Shown: positions 30,268 to 43,200 of the stretch, piece by piece
Layout: the number at the start of each line of letters is the position of its first letter
How positions within the stretch are numbered: the first letter of the stretch is position 1
Source: Pleurodeles waltl
Lineage: Eukaryota > Chordata > Amphibia > Caudata > Salamandridae
DNA length: 64,000 nucleotides
NCBI RefSeq assembly: GCF_031143425.1
Contig: NC_090441.1
Coordinates: 224,374,928-224,438,927 of the forward strand
Reading direction: 5' to 3'
Translations under genes and position numbers: made by a program
The notes under the pieces: model-generated
What the model was told of the DNA's origin: nothing
The model's input: the letters and a program-made list of their open reading frames with translations, nothing else
The model's database searches: none

Positions 30268-30272
30268 GGTTT
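30268..30272. repeat. Target-site duplication of B, right copy (GGTTT)
   Basis: Second copy of GGTTT; see 9719-9723. Confidence 0.95.
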
Positions 30273-31684
30273 TGGTACAAGTACCACAGGAGAAGCCCAT
30301 GGACTTTCAGAGTGCTCAACCACTCCTAGTTCTAACATTTTCTGGACCTCTTGCTTTATGCAGTCCCTGACATGGTCAGGCTGCCTATAGATCTTACTTT
30401 TGACAGGCAAGCTGTCTCCAGTATCTATAGTGTGCTCACACCAAGAAGTGGTACCTGGCACAGTAGAGAAGAGTTCAGAGAATTGATCTAGGAGATTTAT
30501 GCAATGGTCTTTCTGCTCAGCAGTAAGACAATCAGCCAAAACTACACCTTCCACAAGAGCATCTTGTTCTGTGGAAGAGAAGAGATCAGGTAGAGGATCA
30601 CTGTCTTCTTCCTGTCCCTCATCAGTTGCCATGAGCAGGGTGAGATCAGCCCTGTCATAGTAGGGTTTCAGGCGGTTTACATGGAGTACCCTAAGGGGAT
30701 TCCTTGCAGTGCCTAAGTCAACCAAATAGGTGACTTCCCCCTTTTTCTCAACAATTGTGTGGGGTCCACTCCATTTATCTTGGAGTGCTCTTGGGGCCAC
30801 AGGCTCCAAGACCCACACTTTCTGCCCTGGTTGGTACTGAACCAAAACAGCATTCTGATCATGCCATTGCTTCTGGAGCTCTTGGCTGGCCTGAAGGTTT
30901 TTACTGGCCTTTTTCATATACTCAGCCATCCTTGATCTGAGGCCAAGTACATAGTCCACAATATCTTGTTTTGGAGCTTTTAAAGGTTGTTCCCAACCCT
31001 CCTTGACAAGTGTGAGTGGACCCCTAACAGGGTGTCCAAAAAGAAGTTCAAAGGGGCTGAAGCCCACTCCTTTCTGGGGTACCTCCCTGTAGGCAAAAAG
31101 GAGGCATGGTAGCAGGATATCCCATCTCCTGCGGAGTTTTTCAGGGAGACCCATAATCATGCCTTTGAGAGTTTTGTTAAATCTCTCCACCAGTCCATTA
31201 GTTTGTGGATGATAGGGTGTAGTGAACTTATAAGTCACACCACACTCCTTCCACATGGCCTTTAAGTATGCAGACATGAAATTGCTTCCCCTGTCTGATA
31301 CTACTTCCTTTGGGAAGCCCACCCTGGAAAATATTCCCAAGAGGGCCTTTGCCACTGCAGGAGCTGTAGTGGTCCTTAAAGGAATAGCTTCAGGATATCT
31401 TGTGGCATGGTCCACTACCACCAAGATAAACCTATTGCCGGAAGCAGTAGGAGGGTCAAGGGGGCCAACTATGTCAACCCCTACCCTTTCAAAGGGAACC
31501 CCAACCACAGGCAGTGGAATAAGGGGTGCCTTTGGAGTGCCACCTGTCTTGCCACTGGCTTGAAGGGTTTCACAGGACTTACAAAATTCCTTTGTGTCCT
31601 TTGTGTCCTCAGCCATTCTAGGCCAATGAAACAAGGGAACAAGCCTGTCCCAAGTTTTCATTTGTCCTAGATGCCCAGCTAGGG
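30273..31684 (-). pseudogene. pol: Element A pol, 5' part (integrase to RT start)
   Basis: Continues the pol of A from 9723 in the same frame. It encodes the end of the integrase zinc domain, the DDE core (GVDIVGPLDPP, VSDRGSNFMSAYL, NGLVERFNKTL), the GPY/F-like module, the linker and the RT start (SPWASPVVLVPKP). Two changes are visible. The last zinc-motif Cys is Leu (CKSCETL), and a 9-bp tandem duplication (31588-31608) adds Asp-Thr-Lys in TKDTKEF. At about 31685 the frame runs into leader sequence, so the rest of the zinc domain, protease and gag are deleted. Residues after RT reading into LTR DNA, toward 30144, are not pol. Confidence 0.9.
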
Positions 31685-31685
31685 G

Positions 31686-31932
31686 AAAAAAGAAAAAAGT
31701 TTGTCAGAGCTTTTAGAAAGACAGAGAAAAAAACTTTAAAAACTTTTTAGAACTTTTTAGAAAATTAGAAGTACTTTTCAGCACTTAGAAAAGAGTGAAA
31801 AGAGGAAATGCAAAACTTTTTAGCAATGTGTATATACACTGAACTTGTTTTGTATATTTTTCTCTTATGAAAAGTACAATGACAAGAGTGGTAACTAGTC
31901 TCAAAGCACTAATACCACCGCTGCACAACCAA
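31686..31932 (-). promoter_or_regulatory. Element A leader and primer site after gag deletion
   Basis: GGGGAA of the pol frame joins AGAAAAAAGTTTGTC of the leader, so gag, protease and the front of integrase (about 2.4 kb or more relative to D) are missing. The primer site CCACCGCTGCACAACCAA (plus strand, 31915-31932) is intact. Confidence 0.8.
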
Positions 31933-34918
31933 TGTAGGAGGCTGGACTGGCTTGTAGTGAGTACCTAGGGGTACTTGCACCTTGCACCAGGCCCAGGCAT
32001 CTCTTATTAGTGTATAGGGTGTCTAGCAGCTTAGGCTGATAGATAATGGTAGCTTAGCAGAGCAGCTTAGGCTGAACTAGGAGACGTGTGAAGCTACTAC
32101 AGTACCACTTAGTGTCATATGCACAATATCATAAGAAAACACAATACACAGTTATACTAAAAATAAAGGTACTTTATTTTTATGACAATATGCCAAAGTA
32201 TCTTAGAGTGTACCCTCAGTATGAGGATAGCAAATATACACAAGTTATATGTACACAATACCAAAAATATGCAGTATAGTCTTAGAAAACAGTGCAAACA
32301 ATGTATAGTTACAATGGGATGCAATGGGGACACATAGGGATAGGGGCAACACAAACCATATACTCCAAAAGTGGAATGCGAACCACGAATGGACCCCAAA
32401 CCTATGTGACCTAGTAGAGGGTCGCTGGAACTATTAGAAAATAGTAAGGGTTAGAAAATTAGCCCTCCCCAAGACCCTGAAAAGTGAGTGCAAAGTGCAC
32501 TAAAGTTCCCCAAAGGACAAAGAAGTCGTGATAGGGGAATTCTGCAGGAAAGACACAAACCAGCAATGCAACAATGATGGATTTCCAAACGAGGGTACCT
32601 GTGGAACAAGGGGACCAAGTCCAAAAGTCACAAGCAAGTCGGAGATGGGCAGATGCCCAAGAAATGCCAACGGTGGTTGCAAAGAAGCTGCTACTGGACA
32701 GTAGAAACTTAGGATTCTGCAGGAACGACAAGGGCTAGAAACTTCCCCTTTGGAGGATGGATCTTCAACGCCGTGAAGAGTTGTGCAGAAGTGTTTTCCC
32801 ATGGAAATACAGCCAACAAGCCTTGTTAGCTGCAAATCGTGCAAAAAAGATTTTTGGACGCTGCTGTGGCCCAAGAGGGACCAGGATGTCGCCAATTGCG
32901 TCTGGGGACAGAGGGGACGTCGAGCAAGACAAGGAGCCCTCTCAGCAGCAGGTATCACCCACAGAAGTGCCAGAAACAGGCACTACGAGGATGCATGAAA
33001 TGGTGCTCACCGAAGTTGCACAAAGGAGTCCCACGTCGCCGGAGACCAACTTAGAAAGTCATGCAATGCAGGTTAGAGTGCCGTGGACCCAGGCTTGGCT
33101 GTGCACAAAGGATTTCGCCGGAAGTGCACGGAAGCCGGAGTAGCTGCAAAAGTCGCGGTTCCCAGCAATGCAGTCTGGCGTGGGGAGGCAAGGACTTACC
33201 TCCACCAAACTTGGACTGAAGAGTCACTGGACTGTGGGAGTCACTTGGACAGAGTTGCTGGATTCAAGGGACCTCGCTCGTCGTGCTGAGAGGAGACCCA
33301 GGAGACCGGTAATGCAGTTCTCTGGTGCCTGCGGTTGCAGGGGGAAGATTCCGTCGACCCACGGGAGATTTCTTCGGAGCTTCTAGTGCAGAGAGGAGGC
33401 AGACTACCCCCACAGCATGCACCACCAGGAAAACAGTCGAGAAGGTGGCAGGATCAGCGTTACAGAGTTGCAGTAGTCGTCTTAGCTACTATGTTGCAGT
33501 TTTGCAGGCTTCCAGCGCGGTCAGCAGTCGATTCCTTGGCAGAAGGTGAAGAGAGAGATGCAGAGGAACTCTGATGAGCTCTTGCATTCGTTATCTAAAA
33601 TTTCCCCAAAGACAGAGACCCTAAATAGCCAGAAAAGAGGGTTTGGCTACCTAGGAGAGAGGATAGGCTAGCAACACCTGGAGGAGCCTATCAGAAGGAG
33701 TCTCTGACCTCACCTGGTGGCACTGGCCACTCAGAGCAGTCCAGTGTGCTGGCAGCACCTCTGTTTCCAAGATGGCAGAGGTCTGGAGCACACTGGAGGA
33801 GCTCTGGACACCTCCCAGGGGAGGTGCAGGTAAGGGGAGTGGTCACTCCCCTTTCCTTTGTCCAGTTTCGCGCCAGAGCAGGGCTAAGGGGTCCCCTGAA
33901 CCGGTGTAGACTGGCTTATGCAGAATTGGGCACATCTGTGCCGAAGAAAGCATTTCCAGAGGCTGGGGGAGGCTACTCCTCCCCTGCCTTCACACCATTT
34001 TCCAAAGGGAGAGGGTGTAACACCCTCTCTCAGAGGAAGTCCTTTGTTCTGCCATCCTGGGACAAGCCTGGCTTGACCCCAGGGGGGCAGAAACCTGTCT
34101 GAGGGGTTGGCAGCAGCAGCAGCTGCAGTGAAACCCCAGAAAAGGCAGTTTGGCAGTACCAGGGTCTGTGCTACAGACCACTGGGATCATGGAATTGTGT
34201 CAACAATGCCAGGATGGCATAGAGGGGGCAATTCCATGATCTTAGACATGTTACATGGCCATATTCGGAGTTACCATTGTGAAGCTACATATAGGTAGTG
34301 ACCTATATGTAGTGCACGTGTGTAATGGTGTCCCCGCACTCACAAAGTTCAGGGAATTGGCAATGTGGGGGCACCTTGGCTAGTGCCAGGGTACCCTCAC
34401 ACTTATTAACTTTGCACCTAACCTTTACCAGGTAAAGGTTAGACATATAGGTGACTTATAAGTTACTTAAGTGCAGTGTAAAATGGCTGTGAAATAACGT
34501 GGACGTTATTTCACTCAGGCTGCAGTGGCAGGCCTGTGTAAGAATTGTCAGAGCTCCCTATGGGTGGCAAAAGAAATGCTGCAGCCCATAGGGATCTCCT
34601 GGAACCCCAATACCCTGGGTACCTCAGTACCATATACTAGGGAATTATAAGGGTGTTCCAGTAAGCCAATGTAAATTGGTAAAATTGGTCACTAGCCTGT
34701 TAGTGACAATTTTAAAGAAATGAGAGAGCATAACCACGGAGGTTCTGATTAGCAGAGCCTCAGTGAGACAGTTAGTCACTACACAGGTAACACATTCAGG
34801 CACACTTATGAGCACTGGGGCCCTGGAGAACAGGGTCCCAGTGACACATACAACTAAAACAACATATATACAGTGAAAAATGGGGGTAACATGCCAGGCA
34901 AGATGGTACTTTCCCACA
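31933..34918 (-). repeat. LTR2, shared between A and D, 2986 bp
   Basis: TGTAGGAGG to TTTCCCACA; the end has one change (CCTACA to CCCACA). Left of it lies the leader of A, right of it the polypurine tract of D, so it is the 5' LTR of one and the 3' LTR of the other. Its first 200 bases resemble B (cttagtgtcatatgc), while the middle resembles LTR1, suggesting a mosaic. Confidence 0.9.
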
Positions 34919-34941
34919 CAACCCCCCCCCCAAACGAAGGA
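34919..34941 (-). promoter_or_regulatory. Polypurine tract of element D
   Basis: C-run followed by AAACGAAGGA next to LTR2, as in A and B. Confidence 0.85.
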
Positions 34942-34949
34942 CAATAAGA

Positions 34950-37740
34950 CTAGCCATGACCTGATGAGTCTTCATTGTCTAAGTGGAAATATCTGGAGAG
35001 TCCATCTGCATTGGAGTTGGTACTCCCAGGTCTATGTTCCACTGTATAGTCCATTCCCTGTAGGGATATGGACCACCTCAACAATTTAGGATTTTCACCT
35101 TTCATTTGTTTTAGCCAAAGTAGAGGTTTGTGGTCTGTCTGAACAATGAAGTGAGTGCCAAACAGGTATGGCCTCAACTTCTTCAGAGCCCATACCACAG
35201 CAAAGGCCTCCCTCTCTATGGCAGACCAACGCTTTTCTCCAGGGTTCAACCTCCTACTAATAAAAGCAACAGGTTGATCCTGGCCCTCAGAATTAAGTTG
35301 TGATAGGACTGCCCCTACTCCTAATTCAGATGCATCAGTTTGGACATAGAATTTTTTAAAGTAACAAGGGCTTTTCAGGACAGGTGCAGAGCACATGGCT
35401 TGCTTCAGCTCCTCAAAAGCTTTCTGACAGTTTGCTGTCCATAATACCTTTTTAGGCATTTTCTTGGATGTGAGGTCATTAAGAGGGGCTGCAGTGGAGC
35501 CATAGTTCTTAATGAACCTCCTGTAATACCCAGTGAGGCCTAGGAAGGCTCTCACCTGAGTCTGAGTGGTAGGGGGAACCCAATCAATAATTGTTTGGAT
35601 TTTCCCCTGAAGTGGTGCAATCTGTTCCCCACCAACAAGGTGTCCCAGATAAACCACCTTACCTTGCCCTATCTGGCACTTTGAAACCTTGATAGTGAGG
35701 CCTGCCTTTTGCAGGGCCTCCAAAATTTTCCATAGGTGGACCAGGTGATCATCCCAGCTGGAGCTAAAGACAGCTATATCGTCCAAATATGCTGCACTGA
35801 AAGCTTCCAGCCCTTGCAGGACTGTGTTCACCAACCTCTGAAAAGTGGCAGGTGCATTTTTCAAACCAAAAGGCATTACAGTGAACTGGTAATGTCCTCC
35901 AATGGTTGAAAATGCAGTTTTAGGTTTAGCATCTTCTGACAATTTGATCTGCCAATACCCTGCAGTCAAGTCAAAAGTGCTTAGATACTTGGCAGATGCC
36001 AGTGTATCTATGAGCTCATCTGCCCTGGATATAGGGTGAGCATCAGTTTTGGTTACCAAGTTGAGACCTCTGTAGTCTACACAAAACCGCATTTCCTTCT
36101 TTCCATCTTTGGAATGGGGTTTTGGTACAAGTACCACAGGAGAAGCCCATGGACTTTCAGAGTGCTCAACCACTCCTAGTTCTAACATTTTCTGGACCTC
36201 TTGCTTTATGCAGTCCCTGACATGGTCAGGCTGCCTATAGATCTTACTTTTGATAGGCAAGCTGTCTCCAGTATCTATAGTGTGCTCACACCAAGAAGTG
36301 GTACCTGGCACAGTAGAGAAGAGTTCAGAGAATTGATCTAGGAGATTTATGCAATGGTCTTTCTGCTCAGCAGTAAGACAATCAGCCAAAACTACACCTT
36401 CCACAAGAGCATCTTGTTCTGTGGAAGAGAAGAGATCAGGTAGAGGATCACTGTCTTCTTCCTGTCCCTTATCAGTTGCCATGAGCAGGGTGAGATCAGC
36501 CCTGTCATAGTAGGGTTTCAGGCGGTTTACATGGAGTACCCTAAGGGGATTCCTTGCAGTGCCTAAGTCAACCAAATAGGTGACTTCACCCTTTTTCTCA
36601 ACAATTGTGTGGGGTCCACTCCATTTATCTTGGAGTGCTCTTGGGGCCACAGGCTCCAAGACCCACACTTTCTGCCCTGGTTGGTACTGAACCAAAACAG
36701 CCTTCTGATCATGCCATTGCTTCTGGAGCTCTTGGCTGGCCTGAAGGTTTTTACTGGCCTTTTTCATATACTCAGCCATCCTTGATCTGAGGCCAAGTAC
36801 ATACCCTGTAGTCCACAATATCTTGTTTTGGAGCTTTTAAAGGTTGTTCCCAACCCTCCTTGACAAGTGTGAGTGGACCCCTAACAGGGTGTCCAAAAAG
36901 AAGTTCAAAGGGGCTGAAGCCCACTCCTTTCTGGGGTACCTCCCTGTAGGCAAAAAGGAGGCATGGTAGCAGGATATCCCATCTCCTGCGGAGTTTTTCA
37001 GGGAGACCCATAAACATGCCTTTGAGAGTTTTGTTAAATCTCTCCACCAGTCCATTAGTTTGTGGATGATAGGGTGTAGTGAACTTATAAGTCACACCAC
37101 ACTCCTTCCACATGGCCTTTAAGTATGCAGACATGAAATTGCTTCCCCTGTCTGATACTACTTCCTTTGGGAAGCCCACCCTGGAAAATATTCCCAAGAG
37201 GGCCTTTGCCACTGCAGGAGCTGTAGTGGTCCTTAAAGGAATTGCTTCAGGATATCTTGTGGCATGGTCCACTACCACCAAGATAAACCTATTGCCGGAA
37301 GCAGTAGGAGGGTCAAGGGGGCCAACTATGTCAACCCCTACCCTTTCAAAGGGAACCCCAACCACAGGCAGTGGAATAAGGGGTGCCTTTGGAGTGCCAC
37401 CTGTCTTGCCACTGGCTTGACAGGTTTCACAGGACTTACAAAATTCCGTTGTGTCCTCAGACATTCTAGGCCAATGAAACAAGGGAACAAGCCTGTCCTA
37501 AGTTTTCATTTGTCCTAGATGCCCAGCTAGGGGAATGTCGTGAGCAAGAGTTAGGAGGAACTTTCTGTACTCCTGAGGAATCACTAATCTCTTGGCAGCT
37601 CCAGGTTTAGGATCCCTTGCCTCAGTGTACAAGAGGTTGTCCTCCCAGTAAACTCTGTGAGAGTCACTGACATCCCCATTAGCCTGTTTGACAGCTTGCT
37701 GTCTTAGACCCTCTAATGTGGGACAGGTTTGCTGTGCCAC
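34950..37740 (-). pseudogene. pol: Element D pol: integrase-RT-RNase H, three pieces
   Basis: All pol domains are present, in Gmr1-like order. 37498-37740 encodes the front of the integrase zinc domain (YRKFLLTLAHDIPLAGHLGQ), ending at TAG 37498-37500 in place of the Trp codon seen in A and B. 36811-37497 encodes the rest of the zinc motif (CKSCETC) and the DDE core (D, D-x35-E). A 7-bp insertion (CCCTGTA, about 36804-36810) shifts the frame. 34950-36803 encodes the GPY/F-like module, RT (YLDDIAVFS) and RNase H to the TAG at 34950-34952. The zinc-domain H-x-H part helps define the missing N-terminus of B and A integrase. Not functional as it stands. Confidence 0.9.
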
Positions 37741-37742
37741 AC

Positions 37743-39939
37743 TCAGCTCCTCTCTGGCAGGCCCCCTTCACCCAAAAGCTTAGCAGTGTCTGCTTCAAGC
37801 TCCTCTGGTGTAGGTTCTGCACAGGGAGGGAATTCTTCTTCCTCAGAAGTAGAATCCACTGTAGAGGGAGGGATAGTAGGAAGTGGTTTGCTTCTACTAG
37901 CCCTAGCTTTAGGGAGCACTTGGTCCATTGTTCCAGGATCCAAGCTTCCCTGTCCTTTTTGCTTTTTGGCCTGAGCCCTGGTTAAAGCAAAAATATGCCC
38001 TGGAATGCCCAGAATTGCTGCATGGGCCTCCAACTCCACATCTGACCAAGCTGATGTCTCCAAATCATTTCCTAGTAGACAGTCTACAGGTAAATCTGTG
38101 GCTACCACAACTTTCTTTGGACCAGTAACCCCCCCAGTTGAGATTATCAACAGCCATGGGGTGGCTAAGTGTGTTGTTGTGAGCATCGGTTACTTGGTAC
38201 TGGTGACCAAGTAGGTGTTGTTCAGGGTGGACCAGTTTCTCTATGACCATAGTCACACTGGCACCAGTGTCCCTGTAGGCCTGAACCTCAACACCATTTA
38301 TTAGGGGTAGCTGCTTGTACTTATCCATATTAAGGGGACAAGCAACTAAGGTGGCTAAATCAATAGCCCCCTCAGAGACTAACACAGCCTCTGTGGTCTC
38401 CCTAACAAGACCAACCCCAACTAAGTTACCAATAGTGAGCCCAGCTACTACCTTGGATTGGCTATTAGTAGGTTTGCTCCCACCACCACTGCTATTAGTA
38501 GGGACACTAGGTGTAGCAGTAGGGGTTGTAGTGGTAGGAGGCTTGGTGCTTTTCTTTGGACAACTGGGATCTGTTGTCCAATGGCCTTTTATCTTACATA
38601 AATAGCACCATGGTTTCTTTTCCTTGTTCTGATTTGAAGAGGATTTGGGCCCACCACCCCCACCAGAGTGTTTTTGTGGGCCTGATGAAGACTCATTTTT
38701 AGATTTGTCCCCACCCTTGTCAGAATACTTACCATCCTTCTTCTTGCCATCTTTGTCACCCCCTGTATGAACTTTTCTGTTCACTCTTGTTCTGACCCAT
38801 TTGTCTGCCTTCTTTCCCAATTCTTGGGGAGAGGTCAGATCAGAGTCCACCAAGTACTGGTGCAACAAATCAGACAGACAATTATTAAGAATATGCTCTC
38901 TCAGGATCAAGTTATACAGGCTGTCATAATCAGTAACTTTACTGCCATGTAACCACCCCTCCAAGGCCTTCACTGAATGGTCAACAAAATCAACCCAGTC
39001 TTGTGAAGACTCCTTTTTGGTCTCTCTGAACTTTATCCTGTATTGTTCAGTGGTTAAGCCATAACCATCCAGGAGTGCATTCTTAAGAACATGGAAATTA
39101 TTGGCATCACTTTCTTTCACAGTAAGGAGCCTATCCCTACCTTTTCCACTAAATGATAGCCATAGGATAGCAGCCCACTGCCTTTGAGGGACATCCTGTA
39201 CAACACAGGCCCTCTCAAGTGCAGCAAACCACTTGTTAATGTCATCCCCCTCCTTATAAGGGGGAACTATCTTGTGCAGATTCCTGGAATCATGCTCTTT
39301 TACAGGATGACTATGGGGAATACTGCTGCTGCCACCATGGGTTTCAAAACCCAACTTCTGTCTTTCTTTTTCTAGTTCAAAAGACTGTCTATCCAAATCC
39401 AGCTGTTGCTTTTTAAGCTTCAGTCTGGTTTGTTCCACTCTCAACTTGTTGAGTTCCCTTTCTAACATTCTGTCATCAGGGTTGGTGGGAGGGACATTCT
39501 TAGACACAGAAGAATGAACAGAAGGAGACCTGTCCCTTACAGAAGCCACCCTAACAGTTAGGCTAACAGAAACATCACTACCAGTGTGGTGAGAATAAAT
39601 GCTTTTGCTATGATGTGAGACAACACTATTTGTATAGTGTGGCTCTTCATCATTACCAACTATGCTAGACTGTCTAGTAATGGGCAGGCTAGGGAGTTTC
39701 TTTCCTGAATCTTTTCCTGGGGTAGTCCCTGTATCAGATTGGGAACCATTTGCTACTTTTTCAACAGATGTGGCCCCTATGGCCTTATCTTGTTCTCTAA
39801 GCATATTAAGCAACAATTCCAAGGAAGGATTCTTCCCTACACTCAAACCTCTCTCTATGCAGAGACTCCTTGCTCCTTTCCAGCTAAGGTGATCATATGC
39901 AATCTTAGACAGGTCAACATTTTGGCCTGTGCCAGACAT
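37743..39939 (-). pseudogene. gag: Element D Gag-protease (frameshifted)
   Basis: ATG at 39937-39939, then the same order as in B and C. The N-terminal block starts MSGTGQNVDLSKIAYDHLSW, followed by coiled coil, SCAN-like capsid (about 38800-39280), zinc knuckle (KPWCYLCKIKGHWTTDPSC) and protease (YRDTGASVTMVIEK). A C-run at 38129-38135 has seven C where B has nine, shifting the frame before the LLGNDL part of protease. A second run at 37762-37766 has five C where B has six, shifting it again before the join to integrase. Comparison with B, where these runs are in frame, shows that protease and integrase belong to one continuous ancestral frame. Confidence 0.9.
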
Positions 39940-40209
39940 TTTTAGAGAGAGTTAAAGTGATAGAAAAAGAGAAAAACGTTTTTAGAACTTTTTAGAAAGA
40001 CAGAAAAAACTTTTTAAACTTTTAAGAACTTTTTGAAAGTTTAGAAGTACTTTTCAGCACTTTAGAAAAGAGTGAAAAGAGGAAATGCTAAACTTTTTAG
40101 CAATGTGTACTCACACTGAACTTGTTTTGTATATTTTTCTCTTATGAAAAGTACAATGACAAGAGTGGTAAGTAGTCTCAAAGCACTTATCCCACCGCTG
40201 CACAACCAA
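39940..40209 (-). promoter_or_regulatory. Element D leader and primer-binding site
   Basis: Same leader as B and C with AACTTTT-type repeats. The primer site at 40189-40209 reads, on the minus strand, TTGGTTGTGCAGCGGTGGG. Confidence 0.65.
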
Positions 40210-43200
40210 TGTAGGAGGCTGGACTGGCTTGTAGTGAGTACCAAGGGGTACTTACACCTTGCACCAGGCCCAGTTATCCCTTATTAGTGTATAGGGTGTC
40301 TAGCAGCATAGGATGATAGATAATGGTAGCTTAGCAGAGCAGCTTAGGCTGAACTAGGAGACGAGTGAAGCTCCTACAGTACCACTAGTGTCACTTGCAC
40401 AATATCATAAGAAAACACAATACACAGATATACTAAAAATAAAGGTACTTTATTTTTATGACAATATGCCAAAGTATCTCAGTGAATACCCTCAGTATGA
40501 GGATAGCAATTATACACAAGTTATATGTACACAATACCAAAAATATGCAGTATAGTCTTAGAAAACAGTGCAAACAATGTATAGTTACAATAGGATGCAA
40601 TGGGGACACATAGGGATAGGGGCAACACAAACCATATACTCCAAAAGTGGAATGCGAACCACGAATGGACCCCAAACCTATGTGACCTAGTAGAGGGTTG
40701 CTGGGACTATTAGAAAATAGTAAGGGTTAGAAAATTAGCCCTCCCCAAGACCCTGAAAAGTGAGTGCAAAGTGCACTAAAGTTCCCCAAAGGACAAAGAA
40801 GTCGTGATAGGGGAATTCTGCAGGAAAGACACAAACCAGCAATGCAACAACAATGGATTTCCAAACGAGGGTACCTGTGGAACAAGGTTACCAACTCCAA
40901 AAGTCACAAGCAAGTCGGAGATGGGCAGATGCCCAAGAAATGCCAACGGTGGATGCAAAGAAGCTGCTACTGGACAGTAGAAACTTAGGATTCTGCAGGA
41001 ACAACAAGAGCTAGAAACTTCCCCTTTGGAGGATGGTTCCCCCATGCCGTGGAGAGTCGTGCAGAAGTGTTTTCCTGTGTAAATACAGCCAACAAGCCTT
41101 GCTAGCTGCAAATCGTGGGAAAAAGGTTTTTGGACGCTGCTGTGGCCCAGGAGAGACCAGGATGTCGCCAATTGCGTCTGGGGACAGAGGGGACGTCGAG
41201 CAAGACAAGGAGCCCTCTCAGCAGTAGGTAGCACCCGCAGAAGTGCCAGAAACAGGCACTACGAGGATGCGTGAAACGGTGCTCGCCGAAGTTGCACAAA
41301 GGAGTCCCACGTCGCCGGAGACCAACTTAGAAAGTCGTACAATGCAGGTTAGAGTGCCGTGGACCCAGGCTTGGCTGTGCATAAAGGATTTCTGCCGGAA
41401 GTGCACGGAAGCCGGAGTAGCTGCAAAAGTCGCGGTTCCCAGCAATGCAGTCTGGCGTGGGAAGGCAAGGACTTACCTCCACCAAACTTGGACTGAAGAG
41501 TCACTGGACTGTGGGAGTCACTTGGACAGAGTTGCTGGATTCAAGGGACCTCGCTCGTCGTGCTGAGAGGAGACCCAGGAGACTGGTAATGCAGTTCTTT
41601 GGTGCCTGCGGTTGCAGGGGGAAGATTCCGTCGACCCACGGGAGATTTCTTCGGAGCTTCTCGTGCAGAGAGGAGGCAGACTACCCCCACAGCATGCACC
41701 ACCAGGAAAACAGTCGAGAAGGCGGCAGGATCAGCGTTACAGAGTTGCAGTAGTCGTCTTTGCTACTATGTTGCAGTTTTGCAGGCTTCCAGCGCGGTCA
41801 GCCGTCGATTCCTTGGCAGAAGGTGAAGAGAGAGATGCAGAGGAACTCTGATGAGCTCTTGCATTCATTATCTAAAATTTCCCCAAAGACAGAGACCCTA
41901 AATAGCCAGAAAAGAGGGTTTGGCTACCTAGGAGAGAGGATAGGCTAGCAACACCTGGAGGAGCCTATCAGAAGGAGACTCTGACGTCACCTGCTGGCAC
42001 TGGCCACTCAGAGCAGTCCAGTGTGCTGGCAGCACCTCTGTTTCCAAGATGGCAGAGGTCTGGAGCACACTGGAGGAGCTCTGGACACCTCCCAGGGGAG
42101 GTGCAGGTCAGGGGAGTGGTCACTCCCCTTTCCTTTGTCCAGTTTCGTGCCAGAGCAGGGCTAAGGGGTCCCCTGAACTGGGGTAGACTGGCTTATGCAG
42201 AATTGGGCACATCTGTGCCCAAGAAAGCATTTCCAGAGGCTGGGGGAGGCTACTCCTCCCCTGCCTTCACACCATTTTCCAAAGGGAGAGGGTGTAACAC
42301 CCTCTCTCAGAGGAAGTCCTTTGTTCTTCCATCCTGGGACAAGCCTGGCTTGACCCCAGAGGGGCAGAAACCTGTCTGAGGGGTTGGCAGCAGCAGCAGC
42401 TGCAGTGAAACCCCAGAAAAGGCAGTTTGGCAGTACCAGGGTCTGTGCTACAGACCACTGGGATCATGGAATTGTGCCAACAATGCCAGGATGGGATAGA
42501 GGGGGCAATTCCATGATCTTAGACATGTTACATGGCCATATTCGGAGTTACCATTGTGAAGCTACATATAGGTAGTGACCTATATGTAGTGCACGTGTGT
42601 AATGGTGTCCCCGCACTCACAAAGTTCAGGGAATTGGCCCTGAACAATGTGGGGGCACCTTGGCTAGTGCCAGGGTGCCCTCACACTAAGTAACTTTGCA
42701 CCTAACCTTTACCAGGTAAAGGTTAGACATATAGGTGACTTATAAGTTACTTAAGTGCAGTGTAAAATGGCTGTGAAATAACGTGGACGTTATTTCACTC
42801 AGGCTGCAGTGGCAGGCCTGTGTAAGAATTGTCAGAGCTCCCTATGGGTGGCAAAAGAAATGCTGCAGCCCATAGGGATCTCCTGGAACCCCAATACCCT
42901 GGGTACCTCAGTACCATATACTAGGGAATTATAAGGGTGTTCCAGTAAGCCAATGTAAATTGGTAAAATTGGTCACTAGCCTGTTAGTGACAATTTGTAC
43001 AGAGAGAGCATAACCACTGAGGTTCTGGTTAGCAGAGCCTCAGTGAGACAGTTAGGCACCACACAGGGAACACACACATATAGGCCACAAACTTATGAGC
43101 ACTGGGGTCCTGACTAGCAGGGTCCCAGTGACACATAACAAACATACTGAAAACATAGGGTTTTCACTATGAGCACTGGGCCCTGGCTAGCAGGATCCCA

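Noticed and set aside
30144..30272. C-terminal tail of the 505-codon frame ending at 30144
   Set aside because: It reads out of pol of A into B's LTR across the insertion junction.
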